Assembly (NCBI GenBank): GCA_029747585.1
Contig: JAPEVF010000430.1
Location: forward strand, 1 to 38,516
DNA: 38,516 nucleotides
Direction: 5' to 3'
Source: Pleurotus djamor
Taxonomy: Eukaryota > Basidiomycota > Agaricomycetes > Agaricales > Pleurotaceae
The position numbers and the translations under genes were made by a program. Under the pieces are notes generated by a model. That model had not been told where the DNA came from. It worked only from the letters and a program-made list of their open reading frames with translations, and made no database searches. Within the stretch, counting starts at the first letter, position 1. Every line of letters starts with the position of its first letter. Of the stretch, positions 1 to 10,731 are shown piece by piece.

Positions 1-1618
1 ATGCTGGGACCAGCTACGTTTTTTCTCCTTGAAACCTGGCAGGGGGGAAGGAACATAATGCTGCTTGTATTCTGTATACAGCCCAGTTATGCCATGCGCA
101 CAAGGTCCATTTGTCTCTCAAGACGCCCAAATGCTTATCCAAAACTTTGTCTCCACGGAAATCTTTGCAGTTGCAGCTACGCGTGATCCCGATATCCACG
201 TTTTCCATCAGCTGTAGATGTCCAGGCTGCGTGGTTCCCCGCAAGATCACCCACAGTTCTCTACATAGATAGATACCCTATCAACGACGCCACACTCTGA
301 AGCTCGATCCCCTGGCACGCCTCGCCTCCTCCTCCTGCTCGTGCTTTGACTCATACCCCTCTTCCCGCCAGCTTGATGTCATCCATGCGCTCATGGACCG
401 TAACAAAACAGAGTTCACCATCACAAAAATCATGAAAAATAGCGATGCCACGACGCGTGGCTTTCGTGTGCTTGTTGCTGCGATCTTCACAACGCAGTCC
501 CGCCATCTAGAGTACAAGTTACAACATAACCTTGCAACACCCACGTGTAGTCCTCGGAGAAGCCTCTTTTTCATTGAAAAGTGGCAAGACCTAACATCAG
601 ATATAGATTCATGATTCATTTCATCAACCTTCCTGCATGTCATACCGAGGTAGGGCTTGAGCTTGGTGCCTCATTGATCGTGATCGGTGTGTACCACGCG
701 CGATCGAAACTGGGAAGTAAATCTTTTCTCTAAATCTTCACCTTCTATCCACACGCATGGCACAACCGGCTTCTCTATACGCTTTGATTCTCCTGGTACA
801 GGATACGGAAAATTAGGGCCCGAAGTGTGATTACGAAGCCAACCCGCCTCGCCGCGGCTTAGAGTTTTTTTTAAGTCCATCTGTGCATGCATCACGTTTT
901 GTTGATGATGCGTGATGCCCCGCTTTAGCATCATCACGCATCATACCGTAGGCTCATCAAGGCTGGGGCGATGTCTCACGGATCGGAAAGTTCTCAATCC
1001 AAGCCTGCGCAGCCCTAGTATGGAATTAGTGATAGAGCACGCATCCGAACTTGAGTGTGCGACATCCAAGCATTAATCTAAATGCATCGGTGCTACATAT
1101 AGGAATATTCACTGCGTCCAGGGTTGATATAGGGTGATCCACCTATTGCGCCCTTCGATATAGCCACTGATGAAGCTTCGGTCGATTCTCTGACCGATGC
1201 GTGTCTATGAGACTAACCTAATAGCAACCGGCCTCTTACCAGAAGCCGTTGCGTGAGTGCTTACCAAGGGCAGATCATCATCAAAGAACACTTTCGAACT
1301 TGCTGCGATAAATCGGAGGATGGGGTGGGGTGTGCATATGCATGCATTGTGTATGTCAAGGCTTTGATTGATTGAATGCGTCCAAAAATTGTATGTTGTT
1401 GTCTCTACTTAGGTTAAACCCCATATGCTAGGAATTGCGTGTGTTATAAAAATGCGATTCGGACCAAGCGGAACGATAAAAATTGATGAGAAAATAAGAT
1501 AACCAAACGGAAGATGCTGCTGCTGCTACTGCTGCGGTGGAGTCAACAGAAGCATGAAGTGAAGATTGAACGACGGCAGTCGTAATGGTGAGTAGTGGCA
1601 AAGTAGTGGCGCAATAAA
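1..1618. other. Gene-free left end
   Basis: No supported gene. Open frames here are short, lack recognisable domains and have no consistent splice partners. The only clear structure is a perfect inverted repeat at 905-944, listed separately. A gene whose body lies left of the window could have its UTR here. Confidence 0.5.
905..944. repeat. 13-bp perfect inverted repeat
   Basis: ATGATGCGTGATG at 905-917 is exactly repeated in inverted orientation at 932-944, with a 14-nt loop. It could fold as a hairpin on either strand. No gene is attached to it, so a role as terminator, RNA structure or binding site is undetermined. Confidence 0.6.
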
Positions 1619-3602
1619 TCATCGATTCCTGACCGTCCTTTGGGTCCTTTGCTGTTGGCCTCCGAGTTCACTGGAAGTCTCCGTGGATGACACGGGGCGA
1701 ATGGGCGGTGCACCGGACTGCTTAGATGCTCGTGTTCTCGTTGTCTTCGCCTGATCAAGGGTACCTGGCGCCTTCGTTCTATTCACTGAAGGTGCCTTGG
1801 AGCCCCTCGTTGCCGCTCGTGTGGTACGTGCTCCATTGACCACGGACCCGTTCTTCGTAGCCACCACTTTTCGCCTTTTTGTCTCAGTGGCTGTAACAGC
1901 AGGGAATTCTGGTTGATTACCATCCGTGAGGGGTGGATCATCCGAGTCGTCGTCTACGGTAGAGATACTCATTGAACGCACGATTTGCTGTTGTGACATC
2001 GCAATCATGCGTGCAGTTGATGTCTGACGCTTTGGTCGGGCACGTATGGTTGATCGACTACCTCGTGCTTTCAGAGTAGCGTTTCGGATATCTACTTTGC
2101 CGTTTGGTTGACCGCTATGTCGAGAGTTGATCATCCTATCTCCAAAGGATTCGTCCTCAGAGTCCGTCCTCATAGAAGACGCATTGTCGATGGTATCCAA
2201 CGTCGTTGAGCGCGTACGAACGCTTGATGACGAAGATGATGCAGATGAAGCAATATCTTCATTGTCGTTATACGGACCCGACGTATGCGCAATTCGCCGA
2301 GAACGTGGGGTGCGAAGAGATACATTGAATGCGTCTTCCTGTTCACTGTAATTTGCGTCACTGTCGGACTCATCTTCATCTGATCCTTGTCCGCCCGTCA
2401 AGTCTCCGTCGGCCTGGAAAACGTCATGATCGGCAACCATTGGTTCCTCGGCGATTGTTGGTACGACAAAGTCCTGTTCGCTACGAGATCCCAGGGAAAC
2501 AGTGGTAACCATGGGGGTTGGGGGATAGGCAGCTGGTAATGGTGGGTACTTGCGCCATTCGTCCACTTGCTCTTGAGCACCCACGGGTAAACCTGAGATG
2601 GTCGGTCCAGCGAGCTCACGCGGCACATCCTCTTCATCATCAGAATTACGAGAAGAAGCCGGGGGTATCCACACTTCAGGATGGGGTTCAGAGATCGAGC
2701 CACTGAGTTTACGTTGGCCTGCAGGCCGTGCCACAGGCTGAGATATCGAGCGGGAGGCGCTAGGCCGTGACTGATGTGCTTTCGCGGCTTGGGCGGCACC
2801 AGTCGTCTGAGCACGCACAGGTGGGAATCCGGGGCGTGTTATCTCCGAAGCAGGATATCGACGCGAAGTCGTGGGTTGGCTTGAGTTGGCAGTGAATTGA
2901 CTCCGACTTTTATGGCGAGCAGAAGGTGCACGAGCCACTGGAGCCGTCCCAGGCGCGCGACCAGCAGAGGATGGCGAAGCAGGCGCTTCTAACAAGGGTT
3001 TGGCATTGATCTGTAATTCATCAGGACCGCCCTTAGACCCAAAGTATTGCCGCCACCACATGAAGCCATAGTGGACAGGCAGCATAGATACCGTATAAAT
3101 CATGTCTCCAATCATGCATGTAGCATCGAGGCACAAGTCCAGTGTTGTGGTGTAGGGCTTTAGCAGCGGGCGTATAACATGCAGATAAATAGGCTCCGCG
3201 CCCTGCGCAAGTGTGAGTTGTGTGGCATATATCATAGCGAAGGGAATTCACTCACTCTAGCACGAGTAAATATGAAGAAAAGCAGTACCAGAGACTTCAT
3301 TTCGTCGTAAAAAGGGATAAATAAGCTGATGACACGTTCGAAGAAACGCTCGTAGGACATGAAGCAGCACTGGTCAGAAGTTAGAGTTGCGGTGATAAAC
3401 TGTTTCAGAATGGCTATGCTCTCACCCAAACTATCCAAATAGCCAGACATCCTTTCATGTCACGCTTTCGCTGGGTCTTTCCACGAACACTAACACGACC
3501 GTGGTTCCGCGAGGAAACCGGAGGTGGCTTGAGCGTCTTGAAGGAATCGTAGACGTTCAGGAAGACCATGGCAATGCGTAGGATGGGGACGACCAAGCCC
3601 AT
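1619..3602 (-). CDS. TB2/DP1/HVA22 (REEP/Yop1-like) ER-shaping protein
   Basis: Membrane protein of the REEP/Yop1 family, whose members insert hairpins into tubular ER and curve the membrane. Exons are 3602-3426, 3369-3256 and 3202-1619; introns are 56 and 53 bp with GTGAG donors and CAG acceptors, giving 624 residues. The family core spans about residues 1-155: an N-terminal hydrophobic stretch beginning MGLVVPILRIA, then KGCLAIWIVW joined to CCFMSYERFFERV, then a hydrophobic pair followed by GAEPIYLHVIRPLL. The remaining ~470 residues are low-complexity and rich in Ser, Pro and Arg, far longer than yeast Yop1; such extensions are common in basidiomycete members. It is transcribed divergently from BUD31 across 309 bp. 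Family assignment is firm; the function of the tail is unknown. Confidence 0.88.
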
Positions 3603-3911
3603 GGTGGCAGAGGCTGAGGATCGACGACGCGAAGGGTAACGGAGGGTGTCACGCCCAGGACTGAGTGAGCGCTTTTGAAGGAGATGGGGAAGACGTAGTC
3701 AGGATGGGTTGTGTTCACATGCACGGTGGAGGCAAGCCAAAGGGGAGTTTGCAGTCTGAACTGAGCAGCGAGCAGCGGGCGAGTGACTCTGACTTTGGGA
3801 ATGCAAACCACGAGTCCCTGAAACCTGAACGAGGCCCTCTCCGCTGACATAATCCACATTCCCAGCACGCGTCTGTTGCCTCCGCTCCCTTCGCCCTCTC
3901 CCTCGACGACG
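3603..3911. promoter_or_regulatory. Shared divergent promoter region
   Basis: These 309 bp separate the start codons of the REEP/Yop1-like gene (minus) and BUD31 (plus), so both promoters must lie here or overlap the 5' UTRs. No TATA box stands out. The BUD31-proximal part is CT-rich, as often seen before fungal start codons. Confidence 0.5.
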
Positions 3912-4564
3912 ATGCCCAAAATCAAGACGACCAGGACGAAGAGACCTCCAGAGGGATATGAGGAAATAGAGTCTGTATGTATGTGCTGCCCCGCTCTCAC
4001 CTCACTCAGCTAACATCATCCATAGGTCCTCGATGACTATGCCAAGAAGATGAGAGACGCGGAGAACGAGTCCCATGAAGGAAAGCGCAAGTCCGAGTCG
4101 TTGTGGCCAATAATGCGTATATCGCATACCAGGTCGCGGTACATATACGAGCTCTACTACAAACGAGAGGCCATCTCGAAGGAGCTGTACGACTGGTTGT
4201 TGAAGGAAGGTTATGCCGACGCAAAGTACGTTTGTCCTATCTCAACTGTCCTAACCAACTAACTTTGATCTGTGCCCCAGTCTTATTGCCAAGTGGAAAA
4301 AGACTGGCTACGAGAAGCTTTGCTGTGTCAGGTGTATACAAACGAGGGTATGTTTCCAGACCGAGTCAAAGGTTCATTACATGCCTAACTCTGTCCAGGA
4401 TATGAATTACCAAGGTTCTACTTGCATTTGCCGCGTACCCAAAGCCCAGGTTCGCTCAGGAACAATCGTCGAATGTGTTCATTGTGGTAAGTCCCTGCCA
4501 CTTCACGCATGACTTCGTTCTGACCGTTTCTCTAGGGTGTCATGGATGCAGTTCAGATTCTTGA
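3912..4564 (+). CDS. BUD31: BUD31/G10 pre-mRNA splicing factor
   Basis: Homologue of BUD31 (G10), a small zinc-binding protein of the activated spliceosome. Exons are 3912-3974, 4026-4225, 4281-4347, 4399-4486 and 4536-4564; the four introns are 49-55 bp. The 148-residue product matches the usual length of about 145-157. Visible landmarks are MPKIK at the start, [61 protein letters not shown] and a C-terminal VECVHCGCHGC. The CxxC pairs and the Cys-rich end are the conserved metal ligands. The match is continuous across every splice junction, which confirms the gene model and the short-intron style used elsewhere in the window. Confidence 0.97.
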
Positions 4565-5172
4565 GGCTCGTTCTACCTGAGGGGATGCACAGGCTTCTGG
4601 GTACTTGCAGCGGTATGCAGCAAGCTTGATGATGCATCGCCCTAAGCCCCTACGCCTCCCATACCTGTATCCCTGTCGTCATGTATTAGATACCTCTTTG
4701 CTTTGCAGTAGGTTTGCACCCACGCTGTTGGCTGCCGCAACCACGGAGTTAACCTCAAGGTTGACTCGTCTCAAACTCGTCTGAAATGAAAAATCAGTGC
4801 GTTGTAAACCAATATAGACTCTTTGCCTCCCTGCCTTGGTTACCGAGGCTCGAGTCGTTAGCGTGCCCACAAAGTCCTTTCTCGCCATCCTTTTGTTTTT
4901 TGACCGCTTACGTGCATCTTCGTTGCTAGACGCCAAACCGACGCGGAATAAAGCAATGTAATCTCTATGCCACTCGCGCCTTTGTTATATAGGCCCTTCT
5001 CTTTCTTCCGGAATCAAGTGGCAAAAGGCTCTTTTTGTTATCTCTCTGGATACCTCAGAACGGCGGATAGATCGAGTCCTCGGCTATAATCCTTACAATT
5101 GACCTCGACCTTTATATTGGGAGGTATCTCTACACTCTTTCTTCCCCGCCTCACGCCCATTCCAAACTCCCA
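4565..5172. other. Intergenic, BUD31 to unknown gene
   Basis: Contains the BUD31 3' region and the promoter of the next plus-strand gene. A TTATATT stretch near 5111-5118, followed by a CT-rich run up to the ATG at 5173, is a possible core promoter. An 85-codon minus-strand frame at 4679-4936 is not supported as a gene. Confidence 0.4.
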
Positions 5173-6154
5173 ATGATCACCCCAGTCTCATCGAACAAGA
5201 AGAAGCCGAGGTGTAGAACCTGTCGTCAGCCAATGGCGGGTCACCAAAGGCTCGCGGGAAAGCTGGTCTGTTCCGTCGCGCAGGACGATGAAAGCGAAGG
5301 CGAGGACGAGTGTCAGGTGGTAAAGGCGGAGGAAGTCGTCGAACCACCTTCACCACAATCGCCTTGTCCACCGCAGAGGCAGGCCTCTCAAAGTTCACGG
5401 GGAAATGGACGAATACCTGTTATTGGGATTAAGCGGGAGAACATGCAGTTGCTCAGTGATGGGGATTGGCACCGTTGGCGTAACCCGAACGCAATCATCA
5501 AGAGCCCTTTCCGAATCCCAGCCAGAAAAGCGTCTCTGCAATCGACGGTACTCTGCGACGAAGATGGGAATACAATTCGGAAGGACGACGATGGTCAGGA
5601 CGCGGGTCGCAGCGACGACGGTAGAGAGGATTCACAAGGAGGCATCCCCCCNACTTCCGCCCTATTTCACCCAACCAGACGCGTTCGATGATATCCTCGG
5701 TTCGCCCGTAGCCACTTTGTTCAGCATTCGGAAGGAAGAGTTGCCAAGTATACGCGAATACGCGGCCTCCCTCGACCTCCACATCGCAACATTCCCGAAC
5801 CCATACCTGAAACGCCCACCCCGTCCATTTTCTTCGTCGTCGTCTTCTTCTTCGAAGGCCGAGGAGAAAGAGAAAGACCTCTGGATGGTAATAGGCCACA
5901 GAAAGGACCACGTCCAATACCTAATGGACATCCAGCAGAGGAAGATGCCTGGGGCAATGGGAACTATCGCCGATTTGGCGGAATGGAGCGAAGCCTCGAA
6001 GACGGCAGCTGTTTTGCCGCCGTTTTGGAGATGGCTTTATAGTTTCGTGAATATGGTAACTGCGGCGACGATTGGCGCGGTCATCGCGTCGGTTATGGTG
6101 GTTTATATCCTGTCCGAGATGGGAGGGTCTGGTCAGGCTGGTGTGATTTGGTGA
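5173..6154 (+). CDS. Unknown protein, Cys pair at N-terminus and C-terminal membrane anchor
   Basis: I do not recognise a named family. The protein begins MITPVSSNKKKPRCRTC and carries CRTCRQPMAGHQR, a short Cys/His motif resembling one I associate with uncharacterised agaricomycete proteins. An acidic/Pro stretch, a Ser run (about nine Ser, near 5827-5856) and a C-terminal hydrophobic helix (YSFVNMVTAATIGAVIASVM) follow, which suggests a tail-anchored membrane protein. As written, the frame breaks at the N at 5652, which follows six C. Dropping that single character joins GGIPP to LPPYFTQPDAFDD and gives one intronless frame of 326 residues ending at TGA/TAG-bounded 6154. The break is therefore probably a sequence ambiguity and not a pseudogene. 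Confidence 0.7.
5652..5652. other. N after a C homopolymer, apparent frameshift
   Basis: Six C residues (5646-5651) precede the N. Counting the N as a base shifts the reading frame of the 5173-6154 gene; omitting it restores a continuous frame. This suggests a homopolymer-length ambiguity. Confidence 0.75.
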
Positions 6155-6372
6155 TTATATGGTGACGCGGTGATTCAATTTAATGTATGTCCATGGTGTA
6201 CGTCTATGGTGTATGATCTATGTTCAACAGTCGCAAACCAATAAACTTTGTATGAACAACACGGACCGCGTGTGTCGGTGAGGGCAAGCTTATCACAGGG
6301 GTACGTGACTCGACTATTTCAATCGACCTCCATCTCCTCAATCGTTGGACCGGTTCCTTCAGATGTAGCATC

Positions 6373-7715
6373 ATGACCAGTCAACCATACATCCCGCTTG
6401 CACCCAGCTCACCCCTCCCTTATCCCGATGTACTAGACTTCGAGAAGACATACGCACGCGTCCCTCATCTCCTCAGTGCCTATAGGAGTGCTATAGACCT
6501 TGAACGGCACGGAGAGGAACACAAGGACAAGCAGGTCGTCGTTCGAGCTAGGGTGCTAGGTTATCTGCTCCTTCACCTTCCTACTCATGATGCGCAAAGC
6601 GAGATGGCGAAGGCCATCTATACCTGCGCAAACGACACGGATGAGTTATGCCAACTGGCAGACGCATTTGTCAAAGCGTTCATTCTCACCTGTACGTCTC
6701 AAATCTGTCGCGTTTTACGCGTACTTACATTTTTCGTAGTTAAGAAAACTTCAGAGAGGACTCCCATGATCTCAATCTCAGAGCGCAGTCCCCCATCCCT
6801 CGACGCGAAGGAACTCTTGCAAGCACCGAGAAGTCATGCCGAAGCAAAGGAAAGAGTAGGCGTCCCCATCCAACCGATATTTGCATTATTCTAACCGTTT
6901 ATTTCGTTGTATTCGTCTACACAGGCCCTTCTACGCGACCAATACAGGTGTATGGTGACCGGGACGTACGACCTTTCCGCTCCTGTACCAGGTTTACAGG
7001 ATGGTATCTACACTGAATGCGCACACATTATACCGGAGTCAACGTACTTTGGCGTTGAACAGTCGGGGTGCGTCCCTAATTCCAACGAGGATGTCAAGGT
7101 GCGTTGTTGTTGTCAATCATCATTGCATCCATCTTGATGCGGTTTTCTCAGCTTGATTTTGCCACCTCTGTTTGGGCCGTTTTACGCGGCATTGGATATG
7201 ATTTGTCTACACTCAATGGCTCAGGCGTCCGTTCTCTTCTCAACGTGATGACACTAGACGCTAATGTTCACGACCGCTTCGATCGTCTCGAGTTGTGGTT
7301 TGAAGCAACGGTGAATCTCTCTTCTAATTACATTTACCTCCACCTTGCCATACCTAATCTCCGTGCACAGGACCAGGAAAATGTGTACCGTATCATCAAG
7401 ACTCGACCTCAATTCCAGCCCACATTCTGTTCCGCCGTCATCGAACTAACGACACCTGATCCTCTGAGACTTCCTCTGCCATCCCCTCACCTCCTTGCTT
7501 TCCACGCCGCATGTGCTAAAGTGGCACATCTCTCTGGTGCGACTGAAGTCATTGACAAGTATCACCGTGAGGCGGAACGATTGTGTGTTCTGGATCCAGA
7601 TGGAGGTTCTTCTGATCTCCTGGTTCATTTGCTTCAGCAGGTCCGAGTCAAGGACGTTTTNGTAGGAGTTATAGCGTTGCTCCATCGTTGTAGCTTGCAT
7701 CTACGTCATTCATAG
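6373..7715 (+). CDS. Fungal HNH-nuclease-domain protein
   Basis: Predicted HNH endonuclease-fold protein of the type common as stand-alone genes in basidiomycetes; the natural substrate is unknown. Exons are 6373-6691, 6740-6855, 6925-7098, 7152-7310 and 7371-7715; introns are 48-69 bp. The core is at about residues 150-255: RDQYRCMVTG (a C-x2-TG knuckle start), ECAHIIPESTYFG supplying the first His (about residue 179), and LLNVMTLDANVHDRFDRLELWF supplying Asn (~234) and the last His (~243). The N-terminal ~145 residues are helical and unrecognised. The 3' end is uncertain. Reading the N at 7661 as a base gives 370 residues ending at 7715. Dropping it, as the 5652 case suggests, puts a TAG at 7663-7665 and gives 353. 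No partner gene (immunity, methylase, transposase) is adjacent. Confidence 0.82.
7661..7661. other. N after a T homopolymer at the HNH gene 3' end
   Basis: The N follows four T. Without it the frame reads GAC GTT TTG TAG, stopping at 7665; with it the frame runs on for about 17 unremarkable codons to 7715. The shorter end is plausible. Confidence 0.55.
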
Positions 7716-8042
7716 TCGCTCATGCGAAATTCACGCTTGCCTGCACTCCATTCATGTCTGTTCATGACAATCTAACCTAGTTAGACAGACACCTGTTATG
7801 TCAAATTGCATCCGTTGTTGAGAGAGAAAACAGTAGACAGGACATAAAATACAATAACGATAAGTGAGGGGGAATAAAGTAGAGCAAAGAACAGTCGTTA
7901 TGAACATGCCAGGTCATGAGAGGTTCGTTACATATGGAATCCATGTATGTGTGTNNATCTGAAAAAAGAAAAGAAGAAACAAGAGAAAGGTATCCAGAGT
8001 CNNATTATATGTACAATCAATGGTGTCTGAGCGAACTCTATC
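7716..8042. other. Convergent intergenic region
   Basis: Lies between the 3' ends of the HNH gene (plus) and the Ser-rich gene (minus). It carries two NN pairs (7955-7956 in a GT-rich run, and 8002-8003) of the same kind as the allelic ambiguities seen next door. No gene is seen. Confidence 0.45.
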
Positions 8043-10343
8043 TCAGACACCCCATTCGTCAAAACCACCTCCAAGACCCATGCGAGGCCCGAAGCTTCTG
8101 GTAAGCGTCCCTACACCCATACTACCAGCTCGACTTCCCTCTTCTTGATCAACACTCCGTCTATGTGTGCGACCGCTCTCGCCGTCGTCACTCAAAGATC
8201 CGCCAAGTAGCCACGTTGCCCACCATGCTGACTTCTTCGAACCGCCTTTGTCGTCAACGGCCTCCCTCTCTTTACCCTTGCCTTTCGATCCAGACTTCAA
8301 TCTCCCTGCAGAGTTACCCGTGCCAGGGAAACCCTCAGGGGATTCAGCGAAGCTGATTCTCTTCGGAGTACTCATTCCAGAGCTCCCGCCTGGAGAACCA
8401 GGACTAGGCGTGTTCCTCCCAGAACTACCGCCTTTNANAGANGAATGTCGTGGCGGTGAAGGNGGACGCGTGGANGATGAATGCTTCGCCTTGGTCAAAA
8501 GCCGGCTAACGGATGCCGTNGCCGTCGATGTACCGAAATTTGGATTAGGCGGTGGGGAAATAACAAACTTAGGACGTTTGGGCNTGCGACGACGAACACT
8601 ACGATTCGGACTCGAACGTGTAGAAGCACTAGGAGAAGCACGAGGAGGAGATAAAGAAGGATGGTCATCAAGGATTTTCCGAAGAGATACGATCGTCTTC
8701 TTCGGCGCGCAATCATCTGACGACGCAGATGATTCTTCCGTAGGAGGCGTCATACGTCTTTGTATAGATAGTGGGTTGGGAAGAGAGCCAGAGTAGACTG
8801 GTTTAGGAACAGTGGACCTAGAACGCGAGATGATGACATTAGGNTGCNNTGTATCTTTAGATAGATCCAGAGGTTTCGGAGGATTGGAACGGAAGGTGGG
8901 CGACACGGACCGGCGACTTGATGATGGGGTGTTTGAGGTTGATCGTCGCCGTGATAAAGCAGATGAGAGGAANGAGGTNCTAATGAATGACGACGGNGTG
9001 GCAGAACCNGATGGATTTGGCNGAGGTTTATAGAGGAACGAGGAAAGCATACTGTACGCAGGCGTAGTNGGCGCGGGTTTGGTATCCGTNGTGATAGGCA
9101 GGAAAGATGTACTCGCAGCTTTNGCNCTTGCCCGCCCTGTCGACCGCAGCGATAGTGATGGGTAGANGGGNTGCATTTCTGACTCTGGAGAGGCAGAAGT
9201 GACTGACATNGTGGGTAANCCNGGATTAGGCGAGGNNAATTGNGACTCGGATGGGGTTGCTCTATGCGACGAGGAACCAGCCCGAATTCCCAGNGTAGAT
9301 GGCATATGGATGATAGAAGGGTCTTCCGTCGACTCGATGTACTGCGTCAATGCTCTTGGAGGCGGAGAGACNAANGAATGTTGATGGCTGAGGCGTAAAT
9401 GCGACAACCCCTCCGAAGCCGATCGNTCTGGCACTGGTCGCATATCCAGAGACGGCCGTCGTCGNGAAGNTCNTCGATTACCNACAACCTCCGTCATCAT
9501 NGAAGCCGANGTCGGTAAACTNGAGCTGATACTCTCCACNGAAGCCCGATTCCGCCTATCCCNNTGGANTTTNCGCGCAGCAGCGATATTTGCCCTNCCC
9601 TCCANNGTCAACTCGTCACTCTCNGACCCAGGGTCAATGTCTCTCCCGCCATCGTGAAAGAGATGTTCAACGTCCCTTCTGATATCATCCAAGTCCTCTG
9701 CCCAATTCCTATGAACAGCTTTATTCCCTCTTATCCGAGTCGATAAACCCCGAGCGCGTGCCTCGAGCTGCGTGTCNCGNTGGTGNGTATCCGGTGCGGC
9801 AAGAATCGTTGANAGACTGCTTTGTGTCGAGATAGANGACTGNAATAACGCGTTCGACATNTCCAANGCGTGAACACTACGTTCCAANAGCGAATCGAGA
9901 TAAGGATCTTCACTNGTCGTACTTCCTGCTTGTGTGGCACCACTCAAGCTTCCTCGTCGACTTCTACTACTTCGAGAGGTTCCAGATACTGAGGCCTTAG
10001 ATTTGTGCCCCGAGCCCGGTCGCCGATACTGAAATCTCCGAGGTGAGGACTGCGCCGAAGTAGAATAGTGTTGCGGAACGTAGGCCAAAGAGTTAGTGGC
10101 AGCTACACTGACAGATTCCTCTGAGCTAGTATCCGCGTCGCCTTCCTCTGCGCTGTCAGGGTAATCTGGGGGCCGGTCAGAAGGTAAAACAGGCTCGAGC
10201 TGGGTATGCTGATGTAGCTGTTCTCTGGGAAGCTGCCAAAGTGGATTCGAGGTATATTCTGGCAGAGTCGTCGTTGTGTCAGAGGAGAGATGGACGGCAG
10301 AGAGCCTCTTGCGATGCCTACGCGGAATGTTCGGTTTATCCAT
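8043..10343 (-). CDS. Ser/Arg/Pro-rich protein of unknown function
   Basis: Single open frame of 766 codons with no intron needed. I recognise no domain. The N-terminus begins MDKPNIPRRHRKRLSAVHL and carries a PPDYPDSAEE motif (PPxY-like, a possible WW-domain ligand). The middle is dominated by Ser/Pro/Arg with many SP and RxxS sites, which suggests phosphorylation. The C-terminus has a KGKGKEREAVDDKGG basic stretch, a Trp-rich SAWWATWLLGG patch and a final GGGFDEWGV. It is probably largely disordered. The 57 N positions between 8436 and 9915 do not break the frame, and most fall at third codon positions, which is independent evidence that this frame is translated and under purifying selection. 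Confidence 0.75.
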   Translation of the reverse strand: MDKPNIPRRHRKRLSAVHLSSDTTTTLPEYTSNPLWQLPREQLHQHTQLEPVLPSDRPPDYPDSAEEGDADTSSEESVSVAATNSLAYVPQHYSTSAQSSPRRFQYRRPGSGHKSKASVSGTSRSSRSRRGSLSGATQAGSTXSEDPYLDSXLERSVHXLXMSNALXQXSISTQSSXSTILAAPDXHXXDTQLEARARGLSTRIRGNKAVHRNWAEDLDDIRRDVEHLFHDGGRDIDPGXESDELXXEXRANIAAAXKXXXDRRNRAXVESISXSLPXSAXMMTEVXGNRXXXRRRPSLDMRPVPXRSASEGLSHLRLSHQHXXVSPPPRALTQYIESTEDPSIIHMPSXLGIRAGSSSHRATPSEXQXXSPNXXLPXMSVTSASPESEMXPXYPSLSLRSTGRAXXKAASTSFLPIXTDTKPAXTTPAYSMLSSFLYKPXPNPXGSAXPSSFIXTXFLSSALSRRRSTSNTPSSSRRSVSPTFRSNPPKPLDLSKDTXXPNVIISRSRSTVPKPVYSGSLPNPLSIQRRMTPPTEESSASSDDCAPKKTIVSLRKILDDHPSLSPPRASPSASTRSSPNRSVRRRXPKRPKFVISPPPNPNFGTSTXTASVSRLLTKAKHSXSTRXPSPPRHXSXKGGSSGRNTPSPGSPGGSSGMSTPKRISFAESPEGFPGTGNSAGRLKSGSKGKGKEREAVDDKGGSKKSAWWATWLLGGSLSDDGESGRTHRRSVDQEEGSRAGSMGVGTLTRSFGPRMGLGGGFDEWGV
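8436..9915. other. Tract of 57 ambiguous bases, codon-phased
   Basis: I located 57 Ns here. Relative to the minus-strand frame starting at 10343, 45 fall on the third codon position, 9 on the first and 3 on the second. Random masking would give about 19 each. The pattern fits merged alleles of a dikaryon or close paralogues. Confidence 0.85.
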
Positions 10344-10731
10344 GATTATGAAGGAGGATTGGGTTATATATCTTTAGAAAAAGGTTGATACCCCGATTCC
10401 CTGGCAGGCGAAGCGCTGCCGGGGGTCGAGTCAGTGGAGATGATGGTGGAAAAAGGAAAGAAGTGAGTAAGCGAAACTAGCACGGCTGGCAATCAACCAA
10501 TGACAGGCCCACATTCCACATGTTACACTTCATAAAACTAATCGTTCTCGACAGAAACACGTATTGCAGGCAACGTTGACAAACCAACTAAGGTATAAAG
10601 TGTTATGTACAGATAAGCGTATATCGTCTATAAGAGCATTGCTAAATATCATAAAAGCCATCTATCTCTCTGGCGCCCCAAAAGAAAACGTAACGTAAAT
10701 TCTATCGTGGATCGAGTCATTCGCAGTAAAT
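10344..10731. other. Intergenic, 5' side of the Ser-rich gene
   Basis: Contains the promoter of the minus-strand Ser-rich gene and the 3' region of the phosphodiesterase gene. No further coding signal is seen. Confidence 0.4.

Noticed and set aside
281..643. 120-codon minus-strand open frame
   Set aside because: No family resemblance, mixed composition, an overlapping opposite-strand frame, and no promoter or splice context.
4679..4936. 85-codon Lys-rich frame antisense to the BUD31 3' region
   Set aside because: Short, no recognisable motif, lies in an intergenic stretch between two plus-strand genes; chance is likelier.
5173..6154. Pseudogene call for the 5173-6154 gene
   Set aside because: The only defect is the N after six C; both sides read cleanly once it is ignored.
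8167..8796. 209-codon plus-strand frame
   Set aside because: Antisense shadow of the Ser-rich gene. The N positions follow the codon phase of the minus-strand frame.
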